64,000 nt of DNA from Gracilaria domingensis (GCA_022539475.1 VCMS01000138.1:78479-142478); one strand, 5' to 3'; shown: positions 20,145 through 30,173, counted from the stretch's first letter. The notes: a model not told the origin generated them from the letters alone. A program made the numbers and translations.

Positions 20145-21099
20145 CCCAGCCGCGGGTGAAATGGGCGACGGAGATGAGCTGAGTCGGACGGTATGGATGG
20201 GGCGGCTGGGCTGTCGGGGAAGGGGAATGAGGGGAGGCCGTTGGGGAATGGTGATGGGAGAAGGAGGGGGTGTGGGCGCGCACGAGTGGCAACTGCGCTG
20301 GCGCACGCGACGAGGACGAACCAACGCGGACGGCAGTGGTGCTCGAGAGCTGGGAGCGCAACGCGATGGCACCAGTTTTCAAATTTTAAACTTTTGAAAC
20401 GGGCAGCGCGTTCTAGTGTGCGTTACACAGCGCGTAGTACGCGCCGCGTACCTTACATGCTCTTACCCGCGTAAGCCACGTCGAAGGTAAGTGATGCGCC
20501 GTCGCCCTCCCATCGGTTGCACCTCCTTTGTCTGCACGCCCTCACCATAAGCATGTCTTCTTCATCGCATGTCCTGCTTCAAGCGCTCGCCATCCGCTTC
20601 ATGTTTTGCTTCTGCTGTCTATGAATCGGTGCGCGATTACAGCAAATACGATCTTGAAGCACCATAACCTATCGGTACCGTCGTGCTTGTGCCATTCAGA
20701 AGATTCCAGTAGATCCAGGAGGGCTTTTTCAAACCGTTGGTGCGTGATGCGTTTGTGCGTCTCAAACGGACAAACAAATATTGGAACGGGATCAACTGTT
20801 CCAAGCTATAGGTTCCAAGTCCGTCCTGCCCTTAGGATAGTCCCAGTTATGAAACGACGAAACTGCCATCGGCACTACGTTTGCCCAGTGCGCCCTGCGC
20901 ACGTGTGAACGTGGCCGCTCGTAAGCGCCAGCGCCTTGCACCGAAGAAGAAGGGCGACCGCGCTCAGCAGCACAAGCGCCTAGATATGTACCGACGGTAC
21001 CCGTCGCCGCGCGTCTTCCACAAAACACATGAACCATGTGAACCAAGCATGCGTCACAACTTTCCCCCACCCCGCGTCAAATCTCAGCCCCAACACAAG
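20145..21099. other. Divergent intergenic region NDC80 / Hint gene
   Basis: About 950 bp with both promoters. Inverted repeats: 20430-20444 (GCGCGTA-G-TACGCGC), 20781-20804 (arms TTGGAAC), a CGGTACCGTCGTGC motif at 20673-20686 and GTACCGACGGTACC at 20988-21001. The open frame upstream of the Hint gene start (from 20881) is basic low-complexity and I treat it as 5' untranslated. Confidence 0.5.
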
Positions 21100-22353
21100 A
21101 TGCGCCGCCACACACTCCGCGCCTCGCTGCTTGCGTTCGCGCTTCACATGCTGCTGCCATTCGCGCACGCCATCTCGCTTGCCGCCGTGCGCATTCAAAC
21201 CACGTTCTTTCTGCTGCCATCCGCGGGCATCTGCCCGCAAACCATAACGCACGAGCGTCTTGCGCTGTACCGCGGCATCAACGCGGCCGATCCAAACGGC
21301 ACGTACGACGGCATTCTGTGGGACGATCTTGAGATCAATGGGCAGCCGTGCATCTCTCTCCACGACTCGCTACATTCAACGTTCTTCGAAGCGCAGCCAA
21401 CACCGCCGCCAGCGTCGCCGTCCGACACGCAGTCGCCCTGGTTCCTCATCGGCACTGACAACGCGCCGCGTCGCTGTCGCGCGTTTTCAACGCCTCTGCG
21501 CGCTTCGTACTTGTTCACCGACGACTTACCTCGCTTTCGCGCGCGACTGGTGCGCGACGGGCTGTTGCAAGCGGACGTGGCGACGGAGGCGAAGCGCGAC
21601 ACGCTGTTTATGTTCTCGGTTCCGTTCTCAAACGAAGGTACTCTACAAGGGCCGCCGTGCACGTACGTTGAAGAAGACGACGCGCAGGGCGCTGTGTCCG
21701 TGGTGGACGCGGCAAACGCCAACGACGAACCCGACGTGGAGCTGGTGCCCACGCCCGACGGGCAGCGCGGCGAGGGCGCGGCGGGCGGCGACGACGGGCC
21801 GGCGTGCGTGGCGGGCGACGTGCAGGTGGTGCTACGCGACGGGCGGTTGCGGCGCGTCGACGCGCTGCGCAGAGGCGACGCGGTGCAGGGCGCGGTCGAC
21901 GGCGATACGGTGGTGTCGTTCAGCCACGCCGACGCGTCGTTCGACGCGACGTTCATCGAGCTGTGGGTGCGGCTGTACGACGAGCGGGACGGCGCGTCGG
22001 AGCGCGCGGCGAGGGAGGTGCGGCTGAAGGTGACGGAGGACCACCTGCTGCTGGCGCGCGACGGGCGGCCGTTCGCGGCGCGGCGCGCGGCGGCGGGCAC
22101 GCGGCTGCGCGCGGTGGGCGGCGTGGCGGCGGTGGTGAACGCGACGCGGAGGGTGCGCGGGCGCGGCGTGTGGGCGCCCGTGACGGAGCAGGGCGTGATG
22201 GTGGTGCGCGGCGGCGTGGTGCTGAGCTGCTACAGCGCGGCGGTGGCGGAGCGCGTGGCGCACGCGCTGCTGGCGCCCGTGCGCGCGTTCCGCGTGCGGC
22301 GGTGGGACTGGGGCGTCGACGCGGCGCGCTGCGCGCGGCGGCTGCTTCATTGA
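21100..22353 (+). CDS. Secreted protein with C-terminal Hedgehog-type Hint (Hog) domain
   Basis: 417 residues from the ATG at 21100, chosen because it opens a signal peptide (MRRHTLRASLLAFALHMLLP, cleavage after FAHA). An unfamiliar N-terminal domain of about 200 residues follows. The C-terminal part from Cys236 is a Hint module: nucleophile in ACVAGDVQVVLRDGRLRRVDALRRGDAVQ, a T-x-x-H motif in VTEDHLLLA (Thr312, His315), and a closing GVWAPVTEQGVMVVRGGVVLSCYS that parallels the end of Hedgehog Hog domains. The family performs autocatalytic cleavage before the Cys, joining a nucleophile such as cholesterol to the N-terminal product. After the Hint core only about 40 residues remain, short for a sterol-recognition region. 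GC content climbs sharply in the Hint half. Confidence 0.8.
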   Translation: MRRHTLRASLLAFALHMLLPFAHAISLAAVRIQTTFFLLPSAGICPQTITHERLALYRGINAADPNGTYDGILWDDLEINGQPCISLHDSLHSTFFEAQPTPPPASPSDTQSPWFLIGTDNAPRRCRAFSTPLRASYLFTDDLPRFRARLVRDGLLQADVATEAKRDTLFMFSVPFSNEGTLQGPPCTYVEEDDAQGAVSVVDAANANDEPDVELVPTPDGQRGEGAAGGDDGPACVAGDVQVVLRDGRLRRVDALRRGDAVQGAVDGDTVVSFSHADASFDATFIELWVRLYDERDGASERAAREVRLKVTEDHLLLARDGRPFAARRAAAGTRLRAVGGVAAVVNATRRVRGRGVWAPVTEQGVMVVRGGVVLSCYSAAVAERVAHALLAPVRAFRVRRWDWGVDAARCARRLLH

Positions 22354-22694
22354 AGCAGCCGCGTGTGCGGCGGCGGCGCATCCACGTAGCCGCCGCAGCA
22401 ACGGCGCCGGCCGGGCCGGCGTTGATACGAAGCGGCTCTACCTTTGGTCAAGTTATCTAGATACGCGCCAAAGCGATCGCCACGCGTCGGTCAAAAATAG
22501 AGCCGTTTTGCGCTTGCGTGTGCGCAGCGAGGCGAGGCGCAGACGCAAGCGCGGCTGCTTCCCACCACGTTGCTCACCCGCCTCCCTCCGCCCCTTCCCC
22601 TCCTTTGTTTATGCACGCCTCGCTTCCCCGCCCCCCTCCGCGTCCTCCCATCCCCCCCCTTCCCCGCCCCCCATCGCGCCTCGCCCCCCCCGCC
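22354..22694. other. Intergenic / 5' leader
   Basis: 340 bp. The frame of the downstream gene stays open to 22518, but the encoded Pro/Ser-rich stretch looks like pyrimidine-rich leader rather than protein. A C-rich run lies just before the ATG at 22695. Confidence 0.4.
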
Positions 22695-25379
22695 ATGTAC
22701 CACTCCGCCTTGCACGTGTTTCAATCGCGTATCGAAGCCCGTCTCCCCACCGTGCTCATCTTCTATCGCGGCGAGCGCTCCTTCTTCTGCAAGCAGTGGC
22801 TGCGAAGATGGCTTTCCATCAGCGGCCTTTCCCCCCGTCTGCGGCAGTTGGACGCCATACTGATGCTCATTAGCTCGCAAAGTCAGGGAAAGGCCTTCAG
22901 TGTCGCCGATCAATTGGCTGCTTCCCGCCGCGATTTGCACCAAAACGTCTTCTTCTTCGGAGACCCTGATAACGCCCTCGTGCACTTTTTGACCACCAAT
23001 GCTTTCCCGGCGCCTGTCATTACCAATCCACACGTGCATCGCGCCCATGGCTGGCTTTTTGAACACGGTATGGTGCAGCCGGCTGTTGTCGCTCTCTTTC
23101 AACAAGCCGTACTATACCAGTGGTGTAGTCGCCCCTCATTTCTAAACGGCGCGGGAAAGCTAGACCGTCCAGATCCGTGGCATATTTGGGACACAATTGA
23201 GTCGGAGATGGACCGTTTGTTAAAGACACAGCATGCAATAGGTCTAACCCCTTTTCAATCGCCGTCCGATGCCTCTCATCGATCGGCCCACATACCCGCC
23301 ACGTCCACGTCCGCCACCGCGGAGACGCCGCAATCACCCGTTCTATCCGAGCTTAACGCCTCGAACCCCATTCACGTCGTGGAGGCCAAGATGCTTCCCG
23401 TACCGTCTACTGTGAATACTCACAGTTCGGAACGAAGCTCTTCGCCTGAACAGCTCAGCACTACCATTCGAAGATTGTCTTCCACTATGAATGCCTTGTC
23501 GTCGGATACTCGCAAGTTACCGAATGACACCGATGCAAATGACGTGATAGCTTTACCTCATATTCTCGAACAAGTTTTTTCGACGCCTGCAGTCACCAGC
23601 CTTGAACCCAGGCAACCGCAAAGTCCGCCTTCCAAAGACGCTCACCTGCAATCGTCCTCTTGGTATGACCGCCCTGACACGGAGCTCCATGCATCGGAAG
23701 GAAAGCTTCATCAATTCAATGCGGAGCATACCGCGCCATCCGAGGCTGTGGCGTGGGATCGCCTTCAATTACTTGGTAGAATTCAAGGCTCGCAATCGTC
23801 ATTGCAAAGCAGTGCCTCATCCGACCATAGATCGCCCGAACCGCAACTGACGAGCCCCGAAAAACCGGAGGCCAAATTTAGTACTAGTACATACGTGTTA
23901 AATGATGAATATGCTTCGTCAGAGACCGATGCCATATCGATCAAGGATATGAGGGACACGCATGAGAGTGACGAGCATCAATACTCGCAGCTCTTTGCTC
24001 GCGTCAGTGCGTTGGAACGTCAGAGCACGAACCGCAGCTTTCGAAGTCTGCTCAACGCCGAGTCCCAAGGCCCGTCGTCTGGCGACTTTCGAGAGCCGCT
24101 TGAAGGTAGCAACACCTCTCTTGGCTCAGATGTGGTCGATTCTCTGGTTCGAAAGGCACGCTCCGTTCGCACGTCAGATTCCAACCTGATGACTCAGTTG
24201 CGAGAGGGTATCTCGTTCCCTTCAATTCGAATCGAAGAGGAGGGGGGGCAGTTGGAGGCAGGCGTATTCGACATTCTCAAGGAACTTTCTGATCATCTAA
24301 ACATGCAAGAGAGGCGAAACAGCGGGAAATCACTCAAATCGACGGCGGTCCGACCGGTGAGTTACTTGGCGGACTCCAAACTCGACGGGGGTACGCTTTC
24401 TCTTGAGCGAAAGAGCAGCGTGGAAAACGGCCCTTTGACGTCTATGTCGTTCAGAAACGTTCCGAGGGTGGGACTTCGAGACTATGCAGCGCCGTCGAAC
24501 GAGCCCATGCCGGTGCGAAGAGACAGAACAACGAAGGGTATCGTCCCCGAACTGGGCGCGACGCAACCAAGCACAAAATCGATGGCCTCTCTGGCGTCGG
24601 AGGATACGCTGCTGGTATCGAGGATGCAACAGTCCCAGAGTGACGTGGCACGTCACGCAGCGTCACTTCAATCGGAAGGCAGCTCCGACAGCCGAACGCC
24701 GCTGGTGGACGTGGACTCTCTGAGGACGTCGGCCGACAAACGCCCAGAAATACAAATCCACGACGAATACGAGGCGTACGACGAATTCCTCGTGGCGGAG
24801 TACGAGGTGGAAGAGCGAGTGGAGGAGCACCAATCAGGCACGTCCAAAACAGGCGCGCAACGCGATCGTCCGCTTTCTGTTGGCCCGCACCATCTGTGGG
24901 TCGACGAAGAAAGAGAAGATCTACGCCCCATCAAGAGCGAGACATCGCCGCTAGACAAGGCGCTCGGCAACTTTAGCGGCACGCGGCGCACGGAGGGCGG
25001 CGTGAGAGGTGCATTCGGCCGGTTGAGGAAAAGCGTTCGTTATGAAGACGGCGACCGGCCGCGACGGCTGGATTCACTCAGGGCGATGGTGTTCGGCAGA
25101 AGTCGCACATCTGGCGTGCAGGACGGCACCGATCGTCCGGACGTGCTGAGGTTGGCGTCAGGGCCCGTGTTGAGCACTGGTGTGGACGATAGTGTGGCGG
25201 GTGTGAGGCGGGCAGAGGATGGCGGGAGAAATCGGGGATCGAGATCGACGAAGACGATGGGAAGGGGGGAGAGACGGTGGTGGACGAAACGGCGGGAGGG
25301 CGATACGGAGAGGGAGAAGGGGTTGGTGGTCACGGCGAGCATGGCGGCGTTTTTGCGGTCGAGGTGGAAAGCAAGATGA
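22695..25379 (+). CDS. Peroxiredoxin-like (PRXL2-type) domain protein with long disordered tail
   Basis: 894 residues from the ATG at 22695. Residues about 1-160 resemble the thioredoxin-fold PRXL2/AhpC-TSA group: PTVLIFYRGERSFFCKQWLRRW sits where these proteins have a strand then an active-site Cys, and NVFFFGDPDNALVHFL matches their GDP-x-x-L-A strand. There is one candidate peroxidatic Cys and no resolving Cys next to it. The remaining 730 residues are Ser/Glu-rich, largely disordered, with short charged helices and a basic C-terminus. A redox or scaffold role is inferred. The tail is far longer than in the known family (about 200-250 residues). Confidence 0.5.
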   Translation: MYHSALHVFQSRIEARLPTVLIFYRGERSFFCKQWLRRWLSISGLSPRLRQLDAILMLISSQSQGKAFSVADQLAASRRDLHQNVFFFGDPDNALVHFLTTNAFPAPVITNPHVHRAHGWLFEHGMVQPAVVALFQQAVLYQWCSRPSFLNGAGKLDRPDPWHIWDTIESEMDRLLKTQHAIGLTPFQSPSDASHRSAHIPATSTSATAETPQSPVLSELNASNPIHVVEAKMLPVPSTVNTHSSERSSSPEQLSTTIRRLSSTMNALSSDTRKLPNDTDANDVIALPHILEQVFSTPAVTSLEPRQPQSPPSKDAHLQSSSWYDRPDTELHASEGKLHQFNAEHTAPSEAVAWDRLQLLGRIQGSQSSLQSSASSDHRSPEPQLTSPEKPEAKFSTSTYVLNDEYASSETDAISIKDMRDTHESDEHQYSQLFARVSALERQSTNRSFRSLLNAESQGPSSGDFREPLEGSNTSLGSDVVDSLVRKARSVRTSDSNLMTQLREGISFPSIRIEEEGGQLEAGVFDILKELSDHLNMQERRNSGKSLKSTAVRPVSYLADSKLDGGTLSLERKSSVENGPLTSMSFRNVPRVGLRDYAAPSNEPMPVRRDRTTKGIVPELGATQPSTKSMASLASEDTLLVSRMQQSQSDVARHAASLQSEGSSDSRTPLVDVDSLRTSADKRPEIQIHDEYEAYDEFLVAEYEVEERVEEHQSGTSKTGAQRDRPLSVGPHHLWVDEEREDLRPIKSETSPLDKALGNFSGTRRTEGGVRGAFGRLRKSVRYEDGDRPRRLDSLRAMVFGRSRTSGVQDGTDRPDVLRLASGPVLSTGVDDSVAGVRRAEDGGRNRGSRSTKTMGRGERRWWTKRREGDTEREKGLVVTASMAAFLRSRWKAR

Positions 25380-25946
25380 CGTTTTTATGCGGCGGCGGTT
25401 TGTTTGGGCGCTTTGTGGTTGGTAGAGGCCGAGCGCACAGTGCTGACGTTTCGCAGAATCTGGCGAGCGCAGCCGGATCAGACCGCGCCGAGGCAAACCT
25501 TTTTCGTGCGGCCGACGTGGGATAAGCATCTTGCCGGTGGAGCTGCCGTTTTGAGCAATTCTTTTTCACCGAATAGGAACGTGATGGTGTGGGCCTAGAG
25601 AGTAAACGAAGTTGTTCCGGCGAAACTTGAGCGATGTAACAGTTGAGGGCTAATTGTACCGTTGTAACTTCGTATCCTTTCTTCTCGACGTCTCAGTCCT
25701 CTCTCTACAACGTGCTCGTGTAGAGGATATTGATCCTTGCTGGCTATCCAGTAATGACTCGTAGGACGAATCCCATTCTGCACTATCGCAGATTAGGAGT
25801 ACAAGCCATTTCCGCAGCAGTTGTTCTCGGTGCGCTTTAAGGAAGAACGGTCCATGACTAGCTAAGAAACGTAGAGCATCTTTTCCACACTTGGCAACTG
25901 TTTCATGGCATTTCTTCACGGACTATTGCCTAGCCCATTCTGAAGT
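25380..25946. other. Intergenic spacer
   Basis: About 570 bp. A minus-strand ORF (25650-25919, 89 codons) has no recognisable domain. I see nothing else that can be supported. Confidence 0.4.
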
Positions 25947-27186
25947 TTGGCGAGCAAACGTGACGTTCAAGCAGCGTATGAAGTTCTTTTTTTTTTTGTT
26001 CTCATTGCATTCGAAACGTGCGAATTAGCTACCAAGGGTACGTCGGAATCATGTGCTGCGGGCCGATATCTGGATGAAACTGGCGAATGTCTGGATTGCC
26101 CACTGGGTTTCTATCAACCGCTCCCTGACCAGAACGGATGTCTCAAGTGTCCTGAGACTTCGTACACCCCAGCGGAAGGGGCGACAAGCTGCGACGAATG
26201 TCTCGAGAACCAAGTGGCAAATGTGAACAAAAATGGATGTAGGTGTAGACCAGGCTTCAAACCAGGTTCACTTGATCGTGTGCCCATTTCATGTGAAGCA
26301 TGCGCTCCGGGTTTCCATTTGCTAAGCTCACCATTTATGGGAATCTATCTTTGTACGGAATGTTCCGCTAATACGTTCACCTCCGAGTTTGCCCAAACTA
26401 AGTGCAAACCGTGCCCCGAAGGTCAATCTGCACCTATAGGATCTGATAGATGCTATTCATGTGAGCCAGGCGAAATATTCACCGAAGGCAAATGCACCAA
26501 GTGCCCCGCCGGCTTTGAGAACTACAGCGGAGGATGCAGTCCATGCCGACCTGGTTTCTACAAACCAGTCGAAGGTTCGTATCCCTGTTTGCCATGCCCG
26601 CAATTCATGGTCGCGAACGAAGGTGCCACGGAATGCGTTAAGCCATGTCCTGGTGATGAAATCCTGATAAGCAGTAGCGTGACCGGGGAGGACGTCTATT
26701 GCGGTAAGTGCCCTGCTGGAAGTCGTCTTGACGTAACATATTCGCCTCCGATTTGCTCACAGTGCTCTCACAATCAGTTTATGCCATACGAGAACACGAG
26801 AACGTCCTGTTTTCGATGCGCAGGGGACAAAGTTGGTCGATACGCTCAAGGCTCGACGGAATGCGTTTGTAGAGAAGCGCTTGTCAACGGAACTTGCAAT
26901 GTTTGTGAGTCCTCTGCTGGTGATGGGTACTGAGGACTAGAAGGAGACGTTCCGGTTTCGACATGTGGTTCACACAGAGGCCATCGCAGACTCAAATTGT
27001 CATTTATGCGAAGTTGATTTCGTGACAACTTCACTGCCCTTAGTACTGGTCATTGCGATCTCAGTTTTGCCGGCAAGTACCACTAATGCTGCAAACATCA
27101 TGTTGACTTCGATAAAACGAAAGATTCAAATCATGTGGCAAAGTATGCGTAAGACGAAGAATGGCCGAAGCCATTATATTTATTGA
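25947..27186 (+). CDS. Ephrin-receptor-like Cys-rich single-pass membrane protein (spliced)
   Basis: Exon 25947-26904 encodes about seven Cys-rich modules of the GCC2/GCC3 (Ephrin_rec_like) type: repeated CxxCPxGxY..., EGATxC, CxPCPxG. A GTGAGT donor at 26905 and AG acceptor at 26988-26989 remove an 85-bp intron holding the in-frame stop at 26934. The frame then continues through NCHLCEVDF, a hydrophobic span (SLPLVLVIAISVLP) and a basic tail to the stop at 27186. So it is a receptor- or adhesion-like type I membrane protein. The start is unclear: the frame is open from 25944 without an ATG. The ATG at 25978 would give a good signal peptide only if the 11-T run at 25987-25997 were one base longer or two shorter, or if an upstream exon exists. 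Confidence 0.6.
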
Positions 27187-27894
27187 AGACTATCGATGTG
27201 TGTCTAAATCTGTAGTATCGATTCTATACTATAAACTGTCCTACCTACTTTACTCCCTCCACCCCGCCCCCCTTCCTCCTCAACTCCCCATCCCTTCCCA
27301 AAACCTCCCAAACGACCCCTGTTTCGCGCATACGAACGCAAGCAACAACAAAGGAAAAAAGAAGTATCAGTTGGACACGCACGCGCTCTACAACACTGGA
27401 CAAACATGCGGGACTCCACAACCCTACGCACCCAAGCGTAAGCAGGCCGATGTCGGTGATTTTGCAACGCTGCAGGCAGATGCTGCAGGAAACCCAGTTG
27501 ACTCGCGACCACGTCAAGCGCTCTTCTAGGACCGACACCGGAAATCTTCGCCACCCAACATGCCTCCCTGGAAACACACTAAACCCCATGCACCTAAGCA
27601 TGAACAGGACCGACTTCGTGTGCTAGCACCAAACCCCCACGCACCCAAGCGTGAGCGGGACCGACATCAGGAATTTCACATGAAACCAAAACCACAGGGG
27701 TTCACATCGAAATGCTTTGCATGGATTCAAAACCCTCGCACTCTAAGGAGTAGGACCGATATCGTGTGCCACCAGAGAGAAGACGGACAAGACAGTGACG
27801 TTAGAGTGCTCCTTTTTATACCAAATCCGACCGCCTCTCTGTCAGTCATTCGTGGCGAGATTCGAGACAGGAGAGGCGGGAGAGGCGGGAGAGG
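27187..27894. other. Intergenic with degenerate hairpin repeats
   Basis: No gene supported. Copies of a CACGC-ACCCAA-GCGTG type hairpin followed by a GGACCGAC-like tail occur at about 27425-27452, 27588-27615, 27639-27666 and, diverged, 27737-27765. A short GAGGCGGGA tandem (about 27871-27893) abuts the transposon. Confidence 0.55.
27425..27765. repeat. Four dispersed copies of a covarying hairpin motif
   Basis: Stems are TACGC/GCGTA (27425-27440), CATGC/GCATG (27588-27603) and CACGC/GCGTG (27639-27654), each with loop ACCCAA or ACCTAA. A diverged ACTC-TAAG-GAGT copy lies at about 27740-27751. After each stem comes a purine-rich tail like AGCGGGACCGACATC. Two stem positions change in a pair-preserving way between copies. 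Confidence 0.6.
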
Positions 27895-27919
27895 AGCCTT
27901 TCCAGGGGTCGGACGCAAT

Positions 27920-28030
27920 TCATTGCATTGCCAATATATTGCAATATCTTATTGCAATATAGAATTGCAACAACTCTGTTAATTGCAATAACAATTGCAA
28001 AGCGGTTGGATTATTGCAATTCTTATTGCA
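27920..28030. repeat. Left subterminal ATTGCAAT array
   Basis: Seven ATTGCAA copies, several extended to the palindrome ATTGCAAT, in about 110 bp inside the left end of the hAT element. Confidence 0.85.
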
Positions 28031-28517
28031 AAATCTTCTCGATGGCTCAGTTGAACTTGACTTCCAGTTTGATCTCAATCCAACGATCTCAACTGCGATC
28101 CTCCTCTTCAATCGTTCAACTCAGGCTTCAGATACATATTGCCAAATACGGATTGCACCCATGAAACCTAACGCCACACCAAGCCCAAAGTCAGTCGTAA
28201 CAATGCTCTGCAGACAGCTCCGAGAGAAAGCAAAATAGTTTGACAAAACTCAAGACTCTCGGTCAAAAACATATCTCGTGCTTCAATGCCCTAACAAACA
28301 CTGTAAAGAAAGAAAAAGAGAAATCTTCTTTCTCAAAAACACAAAGTACATGAAACCTTTACATCACCTCCGATCATGCATCGTGGGCGGAGACTTGCAG
28401 AAACTTCACGAACTGTACGAAGAAAATTCCAGAGCAAAGCAGCAATAACAATATCATTCCTTCTTCAAGCCAATTATCACACGAATAACCTCTTGAAAAC
28501 ACGCTCTTTATGACTAC

Positions 28518-29829
28518 ATGCGTATGATTACATTCAAAAATCTGCCGCATTCCTACGTCGAGGACTTCGAGTTCCGCAACTTTTCCAAGCACAAGGACTT
28601 GTTCTCAATTACGTTCTTCAAAAAGTCGCTTCTTAAGACGGTCAAACTCGTCGAGAAAAAGATATGAAAGGAACTCAAAGCAGCAGGTTGTGGAGCAATA
28701 CTTCATGACGGCTGGACTTGTGGGGGTGTCTATTACATTGGTTTATTTGCATCTTATGTTTTGCCAGCAGAAAGCACTGACGTTGGTAAGACTTCCAACA
28801 GCTAGGTATGTCTTTAATTGTTATCGTGCTCTCCTATGGCACAATATGATGCGACATTAGAACACACATCTGCATACGATGTGGGAAATATTCCAGAAAC
28901 TGTTGACTTTTCGGCATCAACACACCTTGATCATTTAAGGGAGATATCTTTGTTTTACGAAGTCGACGTTTATGAATGGGTGTTATGCCAAACTGCAGAT
29001 AACTGTGCAGTTAACAAGAAGGTTGCAAAGCAACTTGGAATACCTCATCTTGCATGCAAGAGCCACTTGCTGAATCTGGAAGTTAATCACATGGTCAACA
29101 TTACCGCTGATTTAGAAAGCACTCTAAACTGAGTTCATGAGACAATGACCCAATGTAAGCAAAGGCTTTGTAATGCCGCGTTGCTCCGGAACATCGTTAA
29201 CTTAAAGCCAATTGTTCACCATAAGACAAGGTGGTCTGGAAAGTTTTATATGCTTGAACGCTTTCTACGTATTCGCGATAACCTCATTGATGTCAGCCAG
29301 GATGAACGCTCCAATTTGGATGTTAATGATTCTGTTGCTTTTAGAGACAAAGTGACCCGGTATGTTCGTCATTTGCAAGAAATTGACCACACGACGAAAT
29401 ATTTGCAGGTGCGTAAACTAAGCTTGGCGAACTGTAGAGATGCATTGGACATGATGTCAATGGGGGGATTGAAAGCAGTGATGTACCGTTTCTTCACTGT
29501 TCTTTGCAGAACAAGTACATTACTGATGATGCGGAGATCTTGGCGTACCCTTTCTTTGAAAGTGGCGTATGTAAGATTTAGAACGATCGTGCGCATCAGT
29601 TGACCGAAGTGGAGGTGACAGCTTGCAACAGACTTCTCTTAACATCGAAGCCTGTTCACACATCATTGTCTCAAGTTGATGGACCTGCGTCATACACCGA
29701 GGGACTCTACCGCAGAAAGAAACAAAAGATCTCTGACGCACGCTACAGAGACTGCAGTTTTGTTCTTGGTTCTGTCGCAGAAGTGGAACGGCTATGGTCA
29801 GTAGCAGATAACATATTACGAGACTAGCG
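28518..29829 (+). pseudogene. hAT transposase remnant
   Basis: Reading from the ATG at 28518 gives hAT-like sequence (HDGWTCGGVYYIGLFASY, then TADNCAVNKKVAKQLGIPHLACKSHLLNLEVN, and HHKTRWSGKFYMLERFL) in a single frame. It is interrupted by stops at 28665-28667, near 28803, near 28815 and at 29130-29132. The C-terminal dimerisation part (SFVLGSVAEVERLWSVADNILRD) continues in another frame from about 29600. At least four stops and one frameshift make this a dead gene. Its coordinates and strand match the bounding hAT element. Confidence 0.85.
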
Positions 29830-30036
29830 AATTAGTTTTACTCTTTTGTTGTTCGAGGCAATCATATTTCTACGCGTTAATGCTCGGTTGTCGGATTTCC
29901 ATCTTGTTCGCGAAGCTTTGCACATTTGCAGAGGTGCCGAAAGCAGCTAGATTCTGTGTTTACATTTGGGAATGATATAAAGGGACCATGGACTTCAGAA
30001 GTTTTCTTTTATTGCTGTAGGTTTGTTCTTGGTGTC

Positions 30037-30147
30037 GTTATTGCAATAACTAATTGCGTCGGCATCCATTATTGCAATACATATTGCGAGAAGGAGATGT
30101 ATTGCAATGATATTGGTAATTGCACACCCTTGCAATGAGCCGCAATA
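30037..30147. repeat. Right subterminal ATTGCAAT array
   Basis: Mirrors the left array. It begins with a 14-bp perfect palindrome GTTATTGCAATAAC (30037-30050) and holds further ATTGCAAT and ATTGC copies up to the right terminal repeat. Confidence 0.85.
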
Positions 30148-30173
30148 ATATTGTCCCTAGCCCTGAGCCTTTC

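Larger units (their letters stand above)
27895..30173 (+). mobile_element. Decayed hAT DNA transposon with perfect target-site duplication
   Basis: The element runs from 27903 to 30165 (2263 bp) and is flanked by a perfect 8-bp duplication AGCCTTTC (27895-27902 and 30166-30173), the length hAT elements make. Its ends are imperfect inverted repeats: CAGGGGTCGG on the left, and on the right the complement of CAGGGCTAGG. Just inside both ends are arrays of the self-complementary motif ATTGCAAT (7 ATTGCAA copies at about 27935-28030; 3 full and several partial copies at 30037-30147), which probably are transposase-binding subterminal repeats. The transposase inside is broken, so the copy is not autonomous. 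Confidence 0.9.

Noticed and set aside
26934-26936. Stop of the Ephrin-like gene as true end
   Set aside because: It lies inside a well-formed 85-bp intron; splicing restores a frame with another CxxC pair and a membrane span.
27421-27765. Could the repeated hairpins be a CRISPR array?
   Set aside because: Spacing is irregular, copies are diverged and the genome is eukaryotic.
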